Position numbers and translations under genes: made by a program | Shown here: positions 1 through 10,286 of the stretch, one piece after another | How the letters are laid out: every line of letters starts with the position of its first letter | Numbering within the stretch: position 1 is the first letter of the stretch | NCBI GenBank assembly: GCA_963738445.1 | Contig: CAVTWS010000006.1 | Location: 186,001 to 250,000, forward strand | Direction of reading: 5' to 3' | Length of the DNA: 64,000 nucleotides | Origin: CAVTWS01 sp963738445 | GTDB lineage: Bacteria > Actinomycetota > Acidimicrobiia > Acidimicrobiales > SHLQ01 | The notes under the pieces: generated by a model | What the model was told of the DNA's origin: nothing | Database searches by the model: none | Seen by the model: the letters and a program-made list of their open reading frames with translations, nothing else

Positions 1-1
1 C

Positions 2-751
2 CGCCGGGTCGTTGTCCTCGCCGATCACCGGACAACTCTCGGTGAAATCCAGGACCGGATCGCCGAGTGGTTCGAGGCGCTGCGCCCAGTCGTGATGCTG
101 ATCAGGGACCGCCGAGCATCCGGCTGCTGGCAGCTGCGGGCTGCGGCCCGGGCAAGAACCAATCGAAGCCACGGGGCCGTGCCGCCGCTCGCCTGCTTCG
201 ACACCCTTCTTGGCGAGCGATTCCCGCTCAGCCTTCGTGACCGACGTCGCCAGGTGCGCAGTCGGGTACGAACTGCCCGCGGAGATCGTCGCCATGTCAG
301 CCCCGAACAGGCGGCCGTGCTCCACCTCGTCGCCGCTTCTTGGAAGGAGAACCCGATGAGACGAACACCGTCAGAACTGTGTGGACGCATCCTGTCCGCA
401 CTCGAGGAAACCCAGGACAAGGCGCTCGGTACAGAGCTCAACCGAGGGGTGGTAGCCAGCTACGCAGCCGCGTCCACCACCCCACAGCTGGCGTTCCCAC
501 GCCTGCTCTCCCGTCGAAACGCGTACCTGAAACGACTTCGTCGAGACAATGCCGGCGCCGCAGTCGCGCTTGATCGCAAGCTCGGTCTTCTGATGAGCGA
601 GCTGCAGGAGGCTGGCGGGTTCCCCGCCGACTCACGCCCGAGGGGCAGAGCTCAGTTCGCTCTCGGCTACTTCCACGAGCGCCAAGCCCGCTTCACGAAG
701 GCCGATCACGAACCGAAGAACGATTCCCCCGCAGAGGAGAGCCAGCCATGA
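2..751 (+). pseudogene. cas8c: Cas8c (Csd1), 3' part, frameshifted
   Basis: Large subunit of the type I-C Cascade effector complex, which binds crRNA-guided DNA targets. Only the C-terminal half lies in the window. The clearest part is residues encoded at about 355-720, with PQLAFPRLLSRRNAYLKRL and then FALGYFHERQARF, matching the family's C-terminal helical region, which ends in an FALGYYHQRQ-like motif. Upstream, pieces such as EIQDRIAEWFEAL and PPSIRLLAAAG are also Csd1-like but lie in other frames, so there are at least two or three frameshifts before position 350. The gene overlaps the cas7 start by 4 bases (ATGA). The breaks may be sequencing errors (see the array entry) or real decay. 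Family assignment is from sequence resemblance and gene order. Confidence 0.72.
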
Positions 752-1655
752 CCGCACCGCACCTGGATGTGACAGTCCGCCACGACTTCGAGCTGCTGTT
801 CGACGTGGAAGGCGGCAACCCGAACGGCGACCCCGACAACGGCAACGCGCCACGCACTGAACCTCTCACCGGTCACCTATGGGTGACCGACGTCGCGCTC
901 AAGCGCAAAGTTCGCAACTTCGTCGCCGAGGCATATGGCGACGAGGAGGGCTTCGGCATCTATGTCGGGGAGGAGGAGTGGCGTTGAACGCCCACCACCG
1001 TGCGGCGTCCTTTCGGTCGGCCTCAAGGAGGGCGCGAAGCGCGGACGGGCGGATCAACGCGAGCCGCCGATGTCCTGTGTGCCAAGTTCTTCGACGTGCG
1101 TACCTTCGGGGCCGTGATGTCGACCGGCGACCACCCCGCAGGGCAGGTTCGCGGCCCAGTGCAACTTGCATGCCCTGCGGTGAGCATCGACCCCATCCCG
1201 AGCACCGAGCTCACCATCACCCGTGTTGCCGTGACGTCCGAGAAGGAGCTGGAGAAGCTCGCGGCAGGCGACGGGGGGAAGGACCGCGAGATGGGAGGCA
1301 AGCACACCGTCCCCTGCCGCGCTGCTCCAGAGCCCGCGGCTCGGTCACCCCGAGCTTCGCCGAGAAGACAGGATTCAGCGGCAGCGATCCCTCGAGCGCT
1401 TCTGGGACGCACTCGAACGGATGTGGGCACTCGACCGATCGTCGAGCCGTGGTACCACGGGGTGTCGCGGCATTCACAGCTGGTCGCACTCGGACAAGTT
1501 CGGCCGGGCCCACGCCGGCGCGTTGTACGCCCGGCTGAGCACCGAGCGTGCTGATGCCGAGGTTCCCGCGCTGTCGGTTCGAGGACTACCGGGTCGTTGT
1601 CGACACCTCGAACATTCCCGACGGCATCCGCTATACCGGGCTGGCCACCGGTTGA
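748..1655 (+). pseudogene. cas7: Cas7 (Csd2) backbone subunit, frameshifted
   Basis: Backbone subunit of the type I-C crRNA complex. The N-terminus reads FELLFDVEGGNPNGDPDNGN and then LKRKVRNFV, a classic Csd2 start. Further on, in other frames, come KFFDVRTFGAVMSTG, AGQVRGPVQL, SIDPIPSTELTITR, FAEKTGFS and finally VVVDTSNIPDGIRYTGLATG before a TGA at 1653-1655. All expected blocks are present in order over about 300 codons, the usual Csd2 length, but at least four frameshifts interrupt them; the first turns GEGVALN into an early stop at 985-987. No large piece is missing, which favours indel errors or very recent damage over old decay. The TTG of cas4 overlaps its last codons. Confidence 0.85.
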
Positions 1656-2278
1656 CCCCGGATTCGATTCCGATCGCAGCTCTCGAACACGCCGCTTACT
1701 GCGAGCGGCAGTGGGGGTTGATCGACCTGGAACGGTTCTTCGTGGACAACGACGACACGACTCGCGGCCATCACGTTCACGAACGAGTCGATCAGGCCGG
1801 TTCAGCCCGGCGGGGCAAGACTCGAACGGAGTGGAGGCTTCCGGTGTGGTCGGACGCAGATCGATATTTATGGCTTTTGTGATGCCGTTGAGTTCAGCGA
1901 CCCCGAATCGGTCGTGCCGATCGAATACAAGTCCGGCAAGCGCTTCGAACGACCGGCCGAGATACAGGTCTGCGCTCAGGCCATGTGCCTGGAGACGATG
2001 TTCGGCGTGGTCGTTCCGGTCGGCGTGATCTTCCTCGCCGCGACCAGGGCGACGCATGGAGGAACGTGGAGCTGAACGAACCGCTTCGGGCCGAGGTCCG
2101 ACTACTGATCGATCGAGTTCGCTCGTTGCAGAACTTGGATCTGCTTCCTGCCGCACGAAACGACAAGCGCTGCGGCGGCTGTTCCTTCGAAGATCATTGC
2201 CTTCCGCAACTGGTCGCCGACCGCAAGCCTGTGGACGGTCTACACGGTACGCATCGTGGCAGCTGTAGGACGGCATGA
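1652..2278 (+). pseudogene. cas4: Cas4 nuclease, frameshifted
   Basis: Cas4 is a RecB-like Fe-S exonuclease that trims prespacers and helps select the PAM during spacer acquisition with Cas1-Cas2. A TTG at 1652 overlapping the cas7 stop gives IPIAALEHAAYCERQW, carrying the first cluster cysteine. A second frame gives IDIYGFCDAVEF and VPIEYKSGKR, the family's metal-binding D and the E-x-K motif. A third frame gives CGGCSFEDHC, the three C-terminal cysteines of the 4Fe-4S cluster. The length, about 209 codons, is normal. At least two frameshifts occur (about 1830-1865 and 2040). The last codons overlap the cas1 ATG at 2275. Confidence 0.82.
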
Positions 2279-3204
2279 CGCCGACTCAAGACCGTCTTCC
2301 TCAGAACCAGGGGACGACCGTCCGCGTCGACCAGAACGTTATGCGCATCGAACGCCTCGGCGAGAAGTTCGTTCGGATTCCCTTCCGCAGCGTGGACAGC
2401 CTCGTCGCGTTACGGTCACGCCAATCTGACCGCGACCTGCCCACCGTCGACGGCATGCACGGTATTCACGTCGTGTTGCTCACTCGGGCTGGCCGCTACA
2501 TCGGGCGACTCGTCGGCCCGACTTCGGGGAACGTGCTTCTGAGGCAGCGGCAGTACCGAGCGATTGACAACCCCGTTCGCTTCCACGCATGTGCGAGAGC
2601 CATGGTGGCTACCTGGCTCCGTCAAATCTGTGTGGTGCTAAGGACGCGGCTCAAGGACAGGCTGGACAGGCTCAGCTTGCGAATGCACGGCGGCTGAACT
2701 TGCCGTGCACGCGGAGAGAACCAAACACGTGCATTCGATGGACCAGCTACGGGGCATCGAGGGCATGGGCGCCAAGCGGTACTTCGAACAGCTGGGGCAG
2801 CTACCGGCAGAGCGCTTGTCTTCTCCTTCAACGGCCGCTCGCGGCGACCACCGACCGACCCGACGAACGCTGTCCTCTCGTTTGCCTACGCACTGCTTCG
2901 CACGCGATGCGTTGGAGCGCTGGAGTCAGTCGGACTCGATCCGCAAGCGGGGTTCTTGCACAAGATCCGGGGACCACCGTGGCTGGACTCTCACCATGGC
3001 CGGCCTTTCGACCGCACCCTCACCCTGCACCGCCCCGACCACACAGCACTTCGTCGACCGACCCGGCGGTAGCTGGGAGATGACTGACGAGGGGAGGACC
3101 ATTCTCCTGCAAACATGGGACACGTTCCTCGACGGCGGCACCATCCGGGCACGGCCACCCATCACCCGCCACGGCCCCTCAACCGCGGTCCGGCGCGGCG
3201 GCGA
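2275..3204 (+). pseudogene. cas1: Cas1 integrase, frameshifted
   Basis: Cas1 is the metal-dependent integrase that inserts new spacers at the leader end of the array. The N-terminus is readable as GTTVRVDQNVMRIERLGEK, then HVVLLTRAGRYIGRLVGP and SGNVLLRQRQYRAIDNP, typical of the type I-C branch. The centre is scrambled over three frames. At about 2822-2960 the catalytic region is recognisable as FNGRSRRPPTDPTNAVLSFA followed by LESVGLDPQAGFLHKI, and near 3050-3110 by GSWEMTDEGRTILLQTW. Besides indels, the stretch after FLHKI, where the family has an LALDLMEEFRP-like motif, is also substituted, so more than simple indels may be involved. The 3' end is approximate. Confidence 0.8.
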
Positions 3205-3480
3205 GAGGCGGGCTGGCTTCGATCTGTCCGGACCCTGACCCCTGATGGCCGTGCGGCTCGGGGCCCACCGCGCAGCGGGGAAAGGGCTCGAAGTCGCAAG
3301 ATCTGTGAGGGCTTCGGCCATCGGGTTCAGAAGTCCGTATTCGAGTGCGACCTGGATGCAGCCGGGCTACGGCAACTGATCAAGAGCAGGACCGCCGTCC
3401 CGCGGATCGCGCCGTCGCCTCGACCGGCCGAGTCGAGCGCGGAGCGCGAAAAGGTCGGCGAGGCGACCACTGAATCACGG
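3196..3480 (+). pseudogene. cas2: Cas2, disrupted
   Basis: Small ferredoxin-fold partner of Cas1. The best part is a continuous frame at about 3207-3390 reading SVRTLTPDGR and then KICEGFGHRVQKSVFECDLD, the hallmark Cas2 signature, followed by AAGLRQLIKS. The first beta strand is damaged (only GWLRSVRTLTP is readable) and the C-terminal third is shifted; LAESSAEREKVGEATT at 3427-3475 could be its tail in another frame. Its place between cas1 and the leader is the expected one. Both ends are approximate. Confidence 0.65.
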
Positions 3481-3620
3481 AGGGTTCGTGGAGTAGCACC
3501 CGGGCGAACCGCAGGACCCGAATCCGTGCGCCGTCCGCCCGAGATCGGACGCCACAACGAGCCGATCGGCAACTCGCTACTCGACAACGTAGTGCCAAAC
3601 ATCCCCAGCAGGTCAGGAGG
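3481..3620 (+). promoter_or_regulatory. CRISPR leader region
   Basis: Non-coding stretch between the end of cas2 and the first repeat. Its position next to cas1-cas2 and the repeat orientation (3' end ATTGGAAC on the plus strand) make it the leader, where transcription of the array and integration of new spacers would start. No convincing -35/-10 pair or integration-host-factor site was recognised. Confidence 0.5.
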
Positions 3621-6600
3621 GCCGCCGGGGCCGAGCCCCCGGCCGAGGATTGGAACGCAGGAGAGCTGGCGGTGGAGGGGAGCGGGTCGGGGGCGGCCGG
3701 GGGCTAGAGCCCCCGGCCGAGGATTGGAACTTCCGGTTCGTCCTCGTCGGCCGGGGCGGGTTGGCGTGCGGCCGGGGGCTGAGCCCCCGGCCGAGGATTG
3801 GAACGTGGGCGGCGTCAGCGATGATCTCGGCGACGGACCGGCGGCCGGGGGCTCGAGCCCCCGGCCGAGGATTGGGACCAGTCCGCCCTGGGCGGAATCG
3901 GCGTCACGGCTGCCGGCGGCTGGGGGCTGAGCCCCCGGCCGAGGATTGGAACGGCGGTGTACGTGTGACCAGCCCGGAACCGGCGCGACGCGGCCGGGGC
4001 TGAGCCCTGGCCGAGGATTGGAACGTGACGGCCGAGGAGCGGGCGGTGCTCGATGGCGACACGGTGGCTGGGGGCGGAGCCCCCGGCCGAGGATTGGAAC
4101 ACGTCGTGGTAGGCGTCCACCGGCAGGCCGGCGACGACCGTGGCCGGGGGCTGAGCCCCCGGCCGAGGATTGGAACGGGTCCGGGTACGTCTGTGGGCCA
4201 GACGGCGGCGATGCGCGGCCGGGGGCTGAGCCCCCGGCCGAGGATTGGAACGTTCAGGCGACGGAAATAAGTCGCCCGAGTGATCGCCGTGGCCGGGGGC
4301 TGAGCCCCCGGCCGAGGATTGGAACTACAAGGTAGCTCCCGCTGCGGCCGGGCCGGAGGGCGGCGGGGGCTCGAGCCCCCGGCCGAGGATTCGAACTCCG
4401 CACCGCTCGGCGACAACACCCGCGCTCCGCGGCCGGGGGCCACCCGGCGATGATGAACTCATTCGATGCAGGCCGGCGGCCTCGTCGAGCAGGCGGCCGG
4501 GGGCTCGAGCCCCCGGCCGAGGATGGAACCGGTGGCGTCCAAACGCAGACGGCGACACGCTCGCGGCCGGGACGAGCCCCCGGCCCCCGATGGAACGGCG
4601 ACGGTCAAGACGTGGCGCAGGGCCGCGCCGGAGAGCGGCGGCCGGGGCTGAGCCCCCGGCCGAGGATTGGAACGTTCTCGGACGGCGAGTTGATGTCGAA
4701 GCCTTTGCGGTGGCCGGGGGCTGAGCCCCCGGCCGAGGATTGGAGCTTCTTGTCGGCGCCGTCGACCTCGACGGCGAGGGCTGCGGCCGGGGGGCTGAGC
4801 CCCCGGCCGAGGATTGGAACTCGTTCCCGGTGTCCGTCGACCCGACGATCATCCAGGCGGCCGGGGGCTGAGCCCCCGGCCGAGGATTGGAACGTAGGCG
4901 ACGACGGTGGAGCCGGGCCGGCCACCACGACGTGGCCGGGGGCTGAGCCCCCGGCCGAGGATTGGAACGTGTTCGACGGCGACGGCGTGCGCCCGATGGT
5001 CGAGGCGGCCGGGGGCTGAGCCCCCGGCCGAGGATTGGAACGCCGTGTACCGCAACGGCACCAAAACCTGGGTGCCGGCGGCCGGGGGCTGAGCCCCCGG
5101 CCGAGGATTGGAACGTAGGCGACGACGACGGTGGAGCCTGCTGGCCACCACGCGGCCGGGGGCTGAGCCCCCGGCCGAGGATTGGAACGTGATCCGGGCG
5201 ACGGATTCGAAGTCGAGGTCACCCGCGGCCGGGGGCTGAGCCCCCGGCCGAGGATTGGAACAGCAACTGGTACCCGGTCAATGACCAGGACGGCGGCGGC
5301 CGGGGGCTGAGCCCCCGGCCGAGGATTGGAACCCGAAGTAGGGGCGCTGCATGGGCGCTCCGGCGACGGCGGCCGGGGGCTGAGCCCCCGGCCGAGGATT
5401 GGAACCGTGTTGTAGGTCACCGAGTACGTGCCGAATCTTTTCGGGCGGCCGGGGGCTGAGCCCCCGGCCGAGGATTGGAACTGCGTGAGCGCAGGTACCG
5501 TCGGCGACGCGTTCGGGGCGGCCGGGGGCTGAGCCCCCGGCCGAGGATTGGAACTCGTGGAGGGTGGCGCCGATGCCGGTGGGCACCCCGGCGGCCGGGG
5601 GCTGAGCCCCCGGCCGAGGATTGGAACTGCCGCTACTCGACGAGGACGGGCGGGCGCTATGAGGCGGCCGGGGGCTGAGCCCCCGGCCGAGGATTGGAAC
5701 TGCGGTGCGTCCTCGGTGATGAGCGGCCGTCCAGCGGGCGGCCGGGGGCTGAGCCCCCGGCCGAGGATTGGAACTGCGGTGCGTCCTCTGTGATGAGCGG
5801 CCGTCCAGCGGGCGGCCGGGGGCTGAGCCCCCGGCCGAGGATTGGAACCTCCCGATCCTGTCGGAAACGATCCAATCGAAGGAGCGGCCGGGGGCTGAGC
5901 CCCCGGCCGAGGATTGGAACTCGGTCGACTCGTGGCCGCATCCATGCATTGCCAGAGCGGCCGGGAGCTGAGCCCCCGGCCGAGGATTGGAACGTCAGGG
6001 ACCGGGGCAGTACACAACACCGACCCCGGCGGCCGGGGGCTGAGCCCCCGGCCGAGGATTGGAACGATGTCGGCGGGGGCCCGGCCACAGAGCTCGGCGT
6101 GCGGCCGGGGGCTGAGCCCCCGGCCGAGGATTGGAACCACTCGGCGGCGTCGAGGCGGTCGACGACCGCGGCGTGCGGCCGGCTGGGGGCTGAGCCCCCG
6201 GCCGAGGATTGGAACTCGTTCACGCTCGCAAGCGGCGGCCTGTCGGTGGTCGTGCGGCCGGGGGCTGAGCCCCTGGCCGAGGATTGGAACGGCGTTGGAG
6301 CAGATGGAGCATTCGGGGAGGAGTGCGGCGGCCGGGGGCTGAGCCCCCGGCCGAGGATTGGAACGAAGCGGGTGCCCGTGACGGTGAACCGGTCGCCGAA
6401 CAGCGGCCGGGGGCTGAGCCCCCGGCCGAGGATTGGAACTTGGCGATGGCGACGAACCCTCCGTCGGCCTTGCGGGCGGCCGGGGGCTGAGTCCCCGGCC
6501 GAGGATTGGAACTCGCCGCGGCCGCTCGAGCCCTCGCCGTCGAGGTCGACGCGGCCGGGGGCTGAGCCCCCGGCCGAGGATTGGAACGCGGGCGCCTCTC

Positions 6601-6886
6601 CTCGATTTGGCGTCGCTCCGACTTGGCGGCCGGGGGCTGAGCCCCCGGCCGAGGATTGGAACGCCATGACCTCCGCGAAGGAGAGCGTTTGCCCGGCAGG
6701 CGGCCGGGGGCTGAGCCCCCGGCCGAGGATCGGAACCATCCCCGCGCCGTCCGCATCGACGGTGCCGTGGTCAGCGGCCGGGGGCTGAGCCCCCGGCCGA
6801 GGATTGGAACCGGGTCAGACCTGCCGGTGATGGTCAAGGCGGGCCGTCGCGGCCGGGGGCTCGGTCTCCAGCTGCAGGAGTCGAAC
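3621..6886 (+). CRISPR. Type I-C CRISPR array, 45 repeats, 44 spacers
   Basis: Repeats of 37 bases recur about every 73 bases with spacers of mostly 34-39 bases. The consensus repeat is GCGGCC, then GGGGGCTGAGCCCCC, then GGCCGAGG, then ATTGGAAC. Its core is a perfect inverted repeat (GGCCGGGGGCT / AGCCCCCGGCC around one G), followed by an 11-base tail AGGATTGGAAC that fits the 5' handle left by Cas5c in type I-C systems. Repeats start at 3621, 3693, 3768, 3841 and so on to 6774. The repeat at 4429 is barely recognisable, and the last, at 6849-6886, is degenerate, as expected at the trailer end. Repeats 18-44 (4857-6810) are nearly all identical; repeats 1-17 carry many indels and a recurrent CTCGAG centre (3841, 4360, 4493). 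Two pairs of spacers are near-duplicates (4894/5115 and 5701/5775). Confidence 0.97.
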
Positions 6887-7149
6887 ATCGGGGACTACGC
6901 CCGTCGGCTTCGGGGTTGTTGCGCCGAGAGCAGAGGGGCCTCGCTACGTCTACGGATTGGTATTGGCTGGTCGGTGTGGCCACTACCCGGACCGTGTGCA
7001 GTCTCCGGTGTAGTGCGAGGTCATGAGGCTGGAGGTCGGTATCGAGAGCCGCAAGTGGTCGGCGTGACATACCGGCACGAGACGCTCCGAGGCGAACCCC
7101 TGCTACCGAGACGCCCCCGACGAGTTTCTTCTAGTTCTCGGCGGGGACA
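6887..7149. other. Intergenic, no feature recognised
   Basis: Stretch between the degenerate last CRISPR repeat and the stop codon of the DUF5995 gene. I see no convincing gene, tRNA or terminator here. Confidence 0.5.
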
Positions 7150-8130
7150 TCAGCGGACGCGTTCGCAGTAGGCGAGCCGTTCGTCGGGCGGCAGGCCGCG
7201 TCCGAACACGGCGTCGCCGTTGAGGATCGCCGCAGCCGAGGCCACCGCCGCTCGTTCGATCTCGGCTTCGACGGCGCGTCGCGCCGTCGAAGTGGGCGCC
7301 TCGGCCAACTGCCGCCCGAGATCGAACGCCCGCTCCCGCCACAAGCCGATGAGGGCGGCTGCGTCGAGCCCGGGGTCCGGGGCGAGTTCGACCTCGAGCT
7401 CGGCGAGCGCCGGATCGAACTGCTCGGCTGCGGCGACGAGCAGCGGACCCCTGACCTCGGCGATCACGCGGTTGACGAGGGTGAAGTCGGCCGGGTCGGT
7501 GGCCATCTCGGGTGCGGCTTCGAGCACCATGGCGACGGTGTAGGCCAGGTCGCGGCTGATGTGGGCGTTCATGCCCAGCAGGAGGTCCGCGGCCGCGCTG
7601 GCCCCCTGCCCGTCGGCGGCCGCGAACGCCATCTGCCACGCCCCCGGCACCTCGTCGCTTCGTCCGGCGGCCCAGTTGTCGAACGCCTCGAAGTACAGCT
7701 GGGCGAACAGCGCATCGAGATGGGCGAGCGTTCTCGGATCGGCGAAGAAGTCCGGGTCATCCAGGTGGGCCTCGACGCCCCTCGTCATCTGAAGATAGGT
7801 GAACGCGAACGGGGCCGAGTGGCCACAGCCGAGCCGGCCGAGCCGAGCGTCCATCTCCGCCACGACCGCATCGAGACAGTCCGTCCGCCCCGCCTGACAG
7901 GCGTTGGTGCTGCTCGGATCGAGGCCTGCGATCAGCCCGTCGCCCGCCACGGCCCAGGCCGCCGTGACCGGTGTCGAGGCATCCACGGGACCGCGACCGA
8001 ATCCGGGGCCCGGCTCGGGAAACGGGGATTCCACCGTCGACCCCAGCATCACGGCGCCTGCGGTCACGGCGACGGCCCCGGCGACGAGTCCGGCCAGCAG
8101 CCGGCGCTGGATCACCGGGTGCGAGACCAC
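7150..8130 (-). CDS. DUF5995 family exported protein
   Basis: 326 residues. The N-terminus (LLAGLVAGAVAVTAGAVML, about residues 10-28) is a single hydrophobic segment after a few basic residues, so the protein is probably exported or membrane-anchored. The rest resembles the actinobacterial DUF5995 family: a conserved region near VVAEMDARLG, then LDALFAQLYFEAFDNW, and LLGMNAHISRDLAYTVAMV around residue 190. Function of the family is unknown. It starts 4 bases after the stop of the FHA-ABC transporter gene on the same strand and is likely co-transcribed with it. The frame is intact, unlike its neighbours. Confidence 0.7.
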   Translation of the reverse strand: MVSHPVIQRRLLAGLVAGAVAVTAGAVMLGSTVESPFPEPGPGFGRGPVDASTPVTAAWAVAGDGLIAGLDPSSTNACQAGRTDCLDAVVAEMDARLGRLGCGHSAPFAFTYLQMTRGVEAHLDDPDFFADPRTLAHLDALFAQLYFEAFDNWAAGRSDEVPGAWQMAFAAADGQGASAAADLLLGMNAHISRDLAYTVAMVLEAAPEMATDPADFTLVNRVIAEVRGPLLVAAAEQFDPALAELEVELAPDPGLDAAALIGLWRERAFDLGRQLAEAPTSTARRAVEAEIERAAVASAAAILNGDAVFGRGLPPDERLAYCERVR

Positions 8131-8134
8131 CTGG

Positions 8135-10191
8135 TCAACGACCTGGATCGAGGCGGCGGAGAAGGGCTACGGAGGCCGTCAGTGCCATAGCTGTCAAGGC
8201 GACGAGGGCCCCGACGGCGGTCAGCCACGCTCGCGGTGTGTGCGCCCACCGGCCCTCCGGCGACTCCTCGCCGGTCAACGTCTCGACCGCACGAACGGGA
8301 TCCCCGGCGTCGATCACCCGCAGGTCGCGCAACCGGGCATCGAACACCTGCAACTCGTTGAGGTCGGTGGTCGATGCCGCGGCCGCGACTCCCCACTGGG
8401 CGCTCGACAGGTATCCGATCTCGTGCAGCACCGGCGTGTCACCGATCTCGGGTAGCACCACCCCGGCCGACAGCACGAGGTGCAAGATGAGCAACATCGG
8501 CAGGATGCTCGTGGCCCGCTCCGGCGACCGGGCCACGGTCGAGACCAGCAGCGCGACCGCCATCGACGCCACGCCGGCCACCGCGACCACCACCGCGAGC
8601 TCGCCCTTGCCCCAGCCGAGCAGGACGGCGTCGGTCGGCCCGCGCTGGCGGACGGTGGCCAGGGCCACCAGCACGAACGACTGGAGGACCGTGAGACCGG
8701 CGAGCACCATGAACTTGGAGGCGAGGTACGCCGACAGTGACAGTCCGAACGCTCGCTCCCGGCGCAGGATGGGGAGTTCCCGAGCGACCTCGCGAACCGC
8801 GTTGTTGGCTCCGATCCAGGTGACGCCCAGGAGGATGACGAACAACACCAGGCCGGCCGTGGAGACCAGGCGCACTTCGGGTTCGGCCGGCATGGCCAGC
8901 TCTCGGGCCGGAAGCGCCGCCAGCATGAGCACCCCGAGCACGGGTGCCTGCAAGGCCAGCAGCGCCACGTTGCGCCGGTCGGCCAGGAGCACGGCGAGGT
9001 AGCGGGCGCTCAGGGTGCGGAACTGGTTCCACCAGCTCTGCCGGCGCACGGGCGCGGCCAGTGCGGCCACGGCGCGGTTCGACACCCGCATCCCGCGGCG
9101 GCGGACGCGCCGCTGACTCGAGGGCCACCGGCTCGGACGCCATGGCCCCGAAGACATCGGCCAGATCGTCCTGGGCGAAGTGCGCCGCGGCCTCGCGCGG
9201 ATGGCCGACGTAGGCCGGCACGCCGCCGGGGGCGAGCAGCAGGAGCTGGTCGCAGCAGTCGAGGTTGTCGAGGTCGTGGGTGACCACGACGATCGTGCGA
9301 CCACCGTCGGCCAGGTCACGCAGGAGACGCATCAGCACGCGCGTCAGCCCGGGGTCGAGGCCCGACGCCGGCTCGTCGAGGAACAGCAGCGACGGTTTGG
9401 TCAACAACTCGAGGGCCACGCTGGTGCGCTTCTGCTCGCCGCCCGACAGCAATTGGATCGGTAGGTCGGCGCGGTGGCGGAGCCCCAACTCGGCCAACAC
9501 CTCGTCGACCCGCTCGCCCCGCTCGGCACTGGTGACCTCCGCCGGGAAGCGGAGACGCCCGGCGTAGTCGAGAGCGATCCGCAGCGGCAGCTCCCGATGC
9601 AGCACATCGGCCTGGGGCACGTAGCCGATGCGGTTGCGCAGCTCCGCGTAGTCGCGGTAGAGGTCACGCCCGCCGTAGAGCACCTGTCCGATCGGTGCCG
9701 GGCGCAGACCGGACAAGGCTTGCAGCAGGGTGGACTTCCCCGAACCCGACGGACCGACGATGGCGCACAACGACCGTTCGGTCAGCGAGAGGCTGACCTC
9801 GTCAACCAGCATCTGGTCGCCCGGCCCGGGGACGCTGATGCCGATCGCCTCGACGCTGACGGCGCCCGTGGTCGCGGTACTCGGTGAGCTGGTTGCCGGC
9901 GACGAGGAACGAGCTGAGGCCGATGGCCACGAGGTCGTGCTCGGCGAGCGGGACCCGGGTGATTCGGCGGCCGTTCACGAACGTGCCGTAGCGGCTACCG
10001 AGGTCGACCAGCTCCAGCCCGGCTTCGTCGTGCCAGCACAGCTCGGCGTGGTGGCGAGAGACGAGCAGGTCACGGACCACGATGTCGTTGCTCGGGTCAC
10101 GGCCGATGCGGATGCGGGGCGCGGCCGGGTGGGCGCTGAAAGGGGCGTTGCTGATGGAGGCGAAGTTGTCCGCCGACCGGTCGGGGATCAC
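8135..10191 (-). CDS. FHA-ABC ATPase-permease fusion (Rv1747-like), frameshifted
   Basis: One long gene read in three frames. The first part (about 10191-9880) is an FHA phosphothreonine-binding domain: IRIGRDPSNDIVV, SRHHAELCW, DLGSRYGTFVNG. The second (about 9880-9110) is an ABC ATPase with Walker A GPSGSGKST, signature LLSGGEQKRTSVALELL, Walker B LLFLDEPASGLD and a His-loop VVVTHDLD. The third (about 9110-8135) is an ABC-2 type permease with about six hydrophobic segments. This domain order matches mycobacterial Rv1747, an exporter controlled by Ser/Thr kinases through its FHA domains. Frameshifts lie near 9880 and 9110. The GTG start at 10191 is a guess, because no better start fits the FHA boundary. 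Substrate unknown. Confidence 0.75.
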
Positions 10192-10286
10192 CAGGGGTGA
10201 CTCTAACTCTTGCCGCCCCGGCGCCCCGGCGGAGGCCGAACCTCGTCCATCGCACTCGAGGGCGCTCATCCCGCGGGCGGCTCGAC

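Noticed and set aside
3632..6888. Many open frames through the array giving proline/arginine-rich proteins with repeated PAEDWN or SSAGGSAP
   Set aside because: They are translations of CRISPR repeats; the 37-base repeat plus spacer happens to lack stops in several frames.
6860..6890. A possible tRNA-like end (GGAGTCGAAC) after the array
   Set aside because: No acceptor stem, anticodon arm or CCA-compatible partner was found; the stretch aligns with a degenerate terminal CRISPR repeat.
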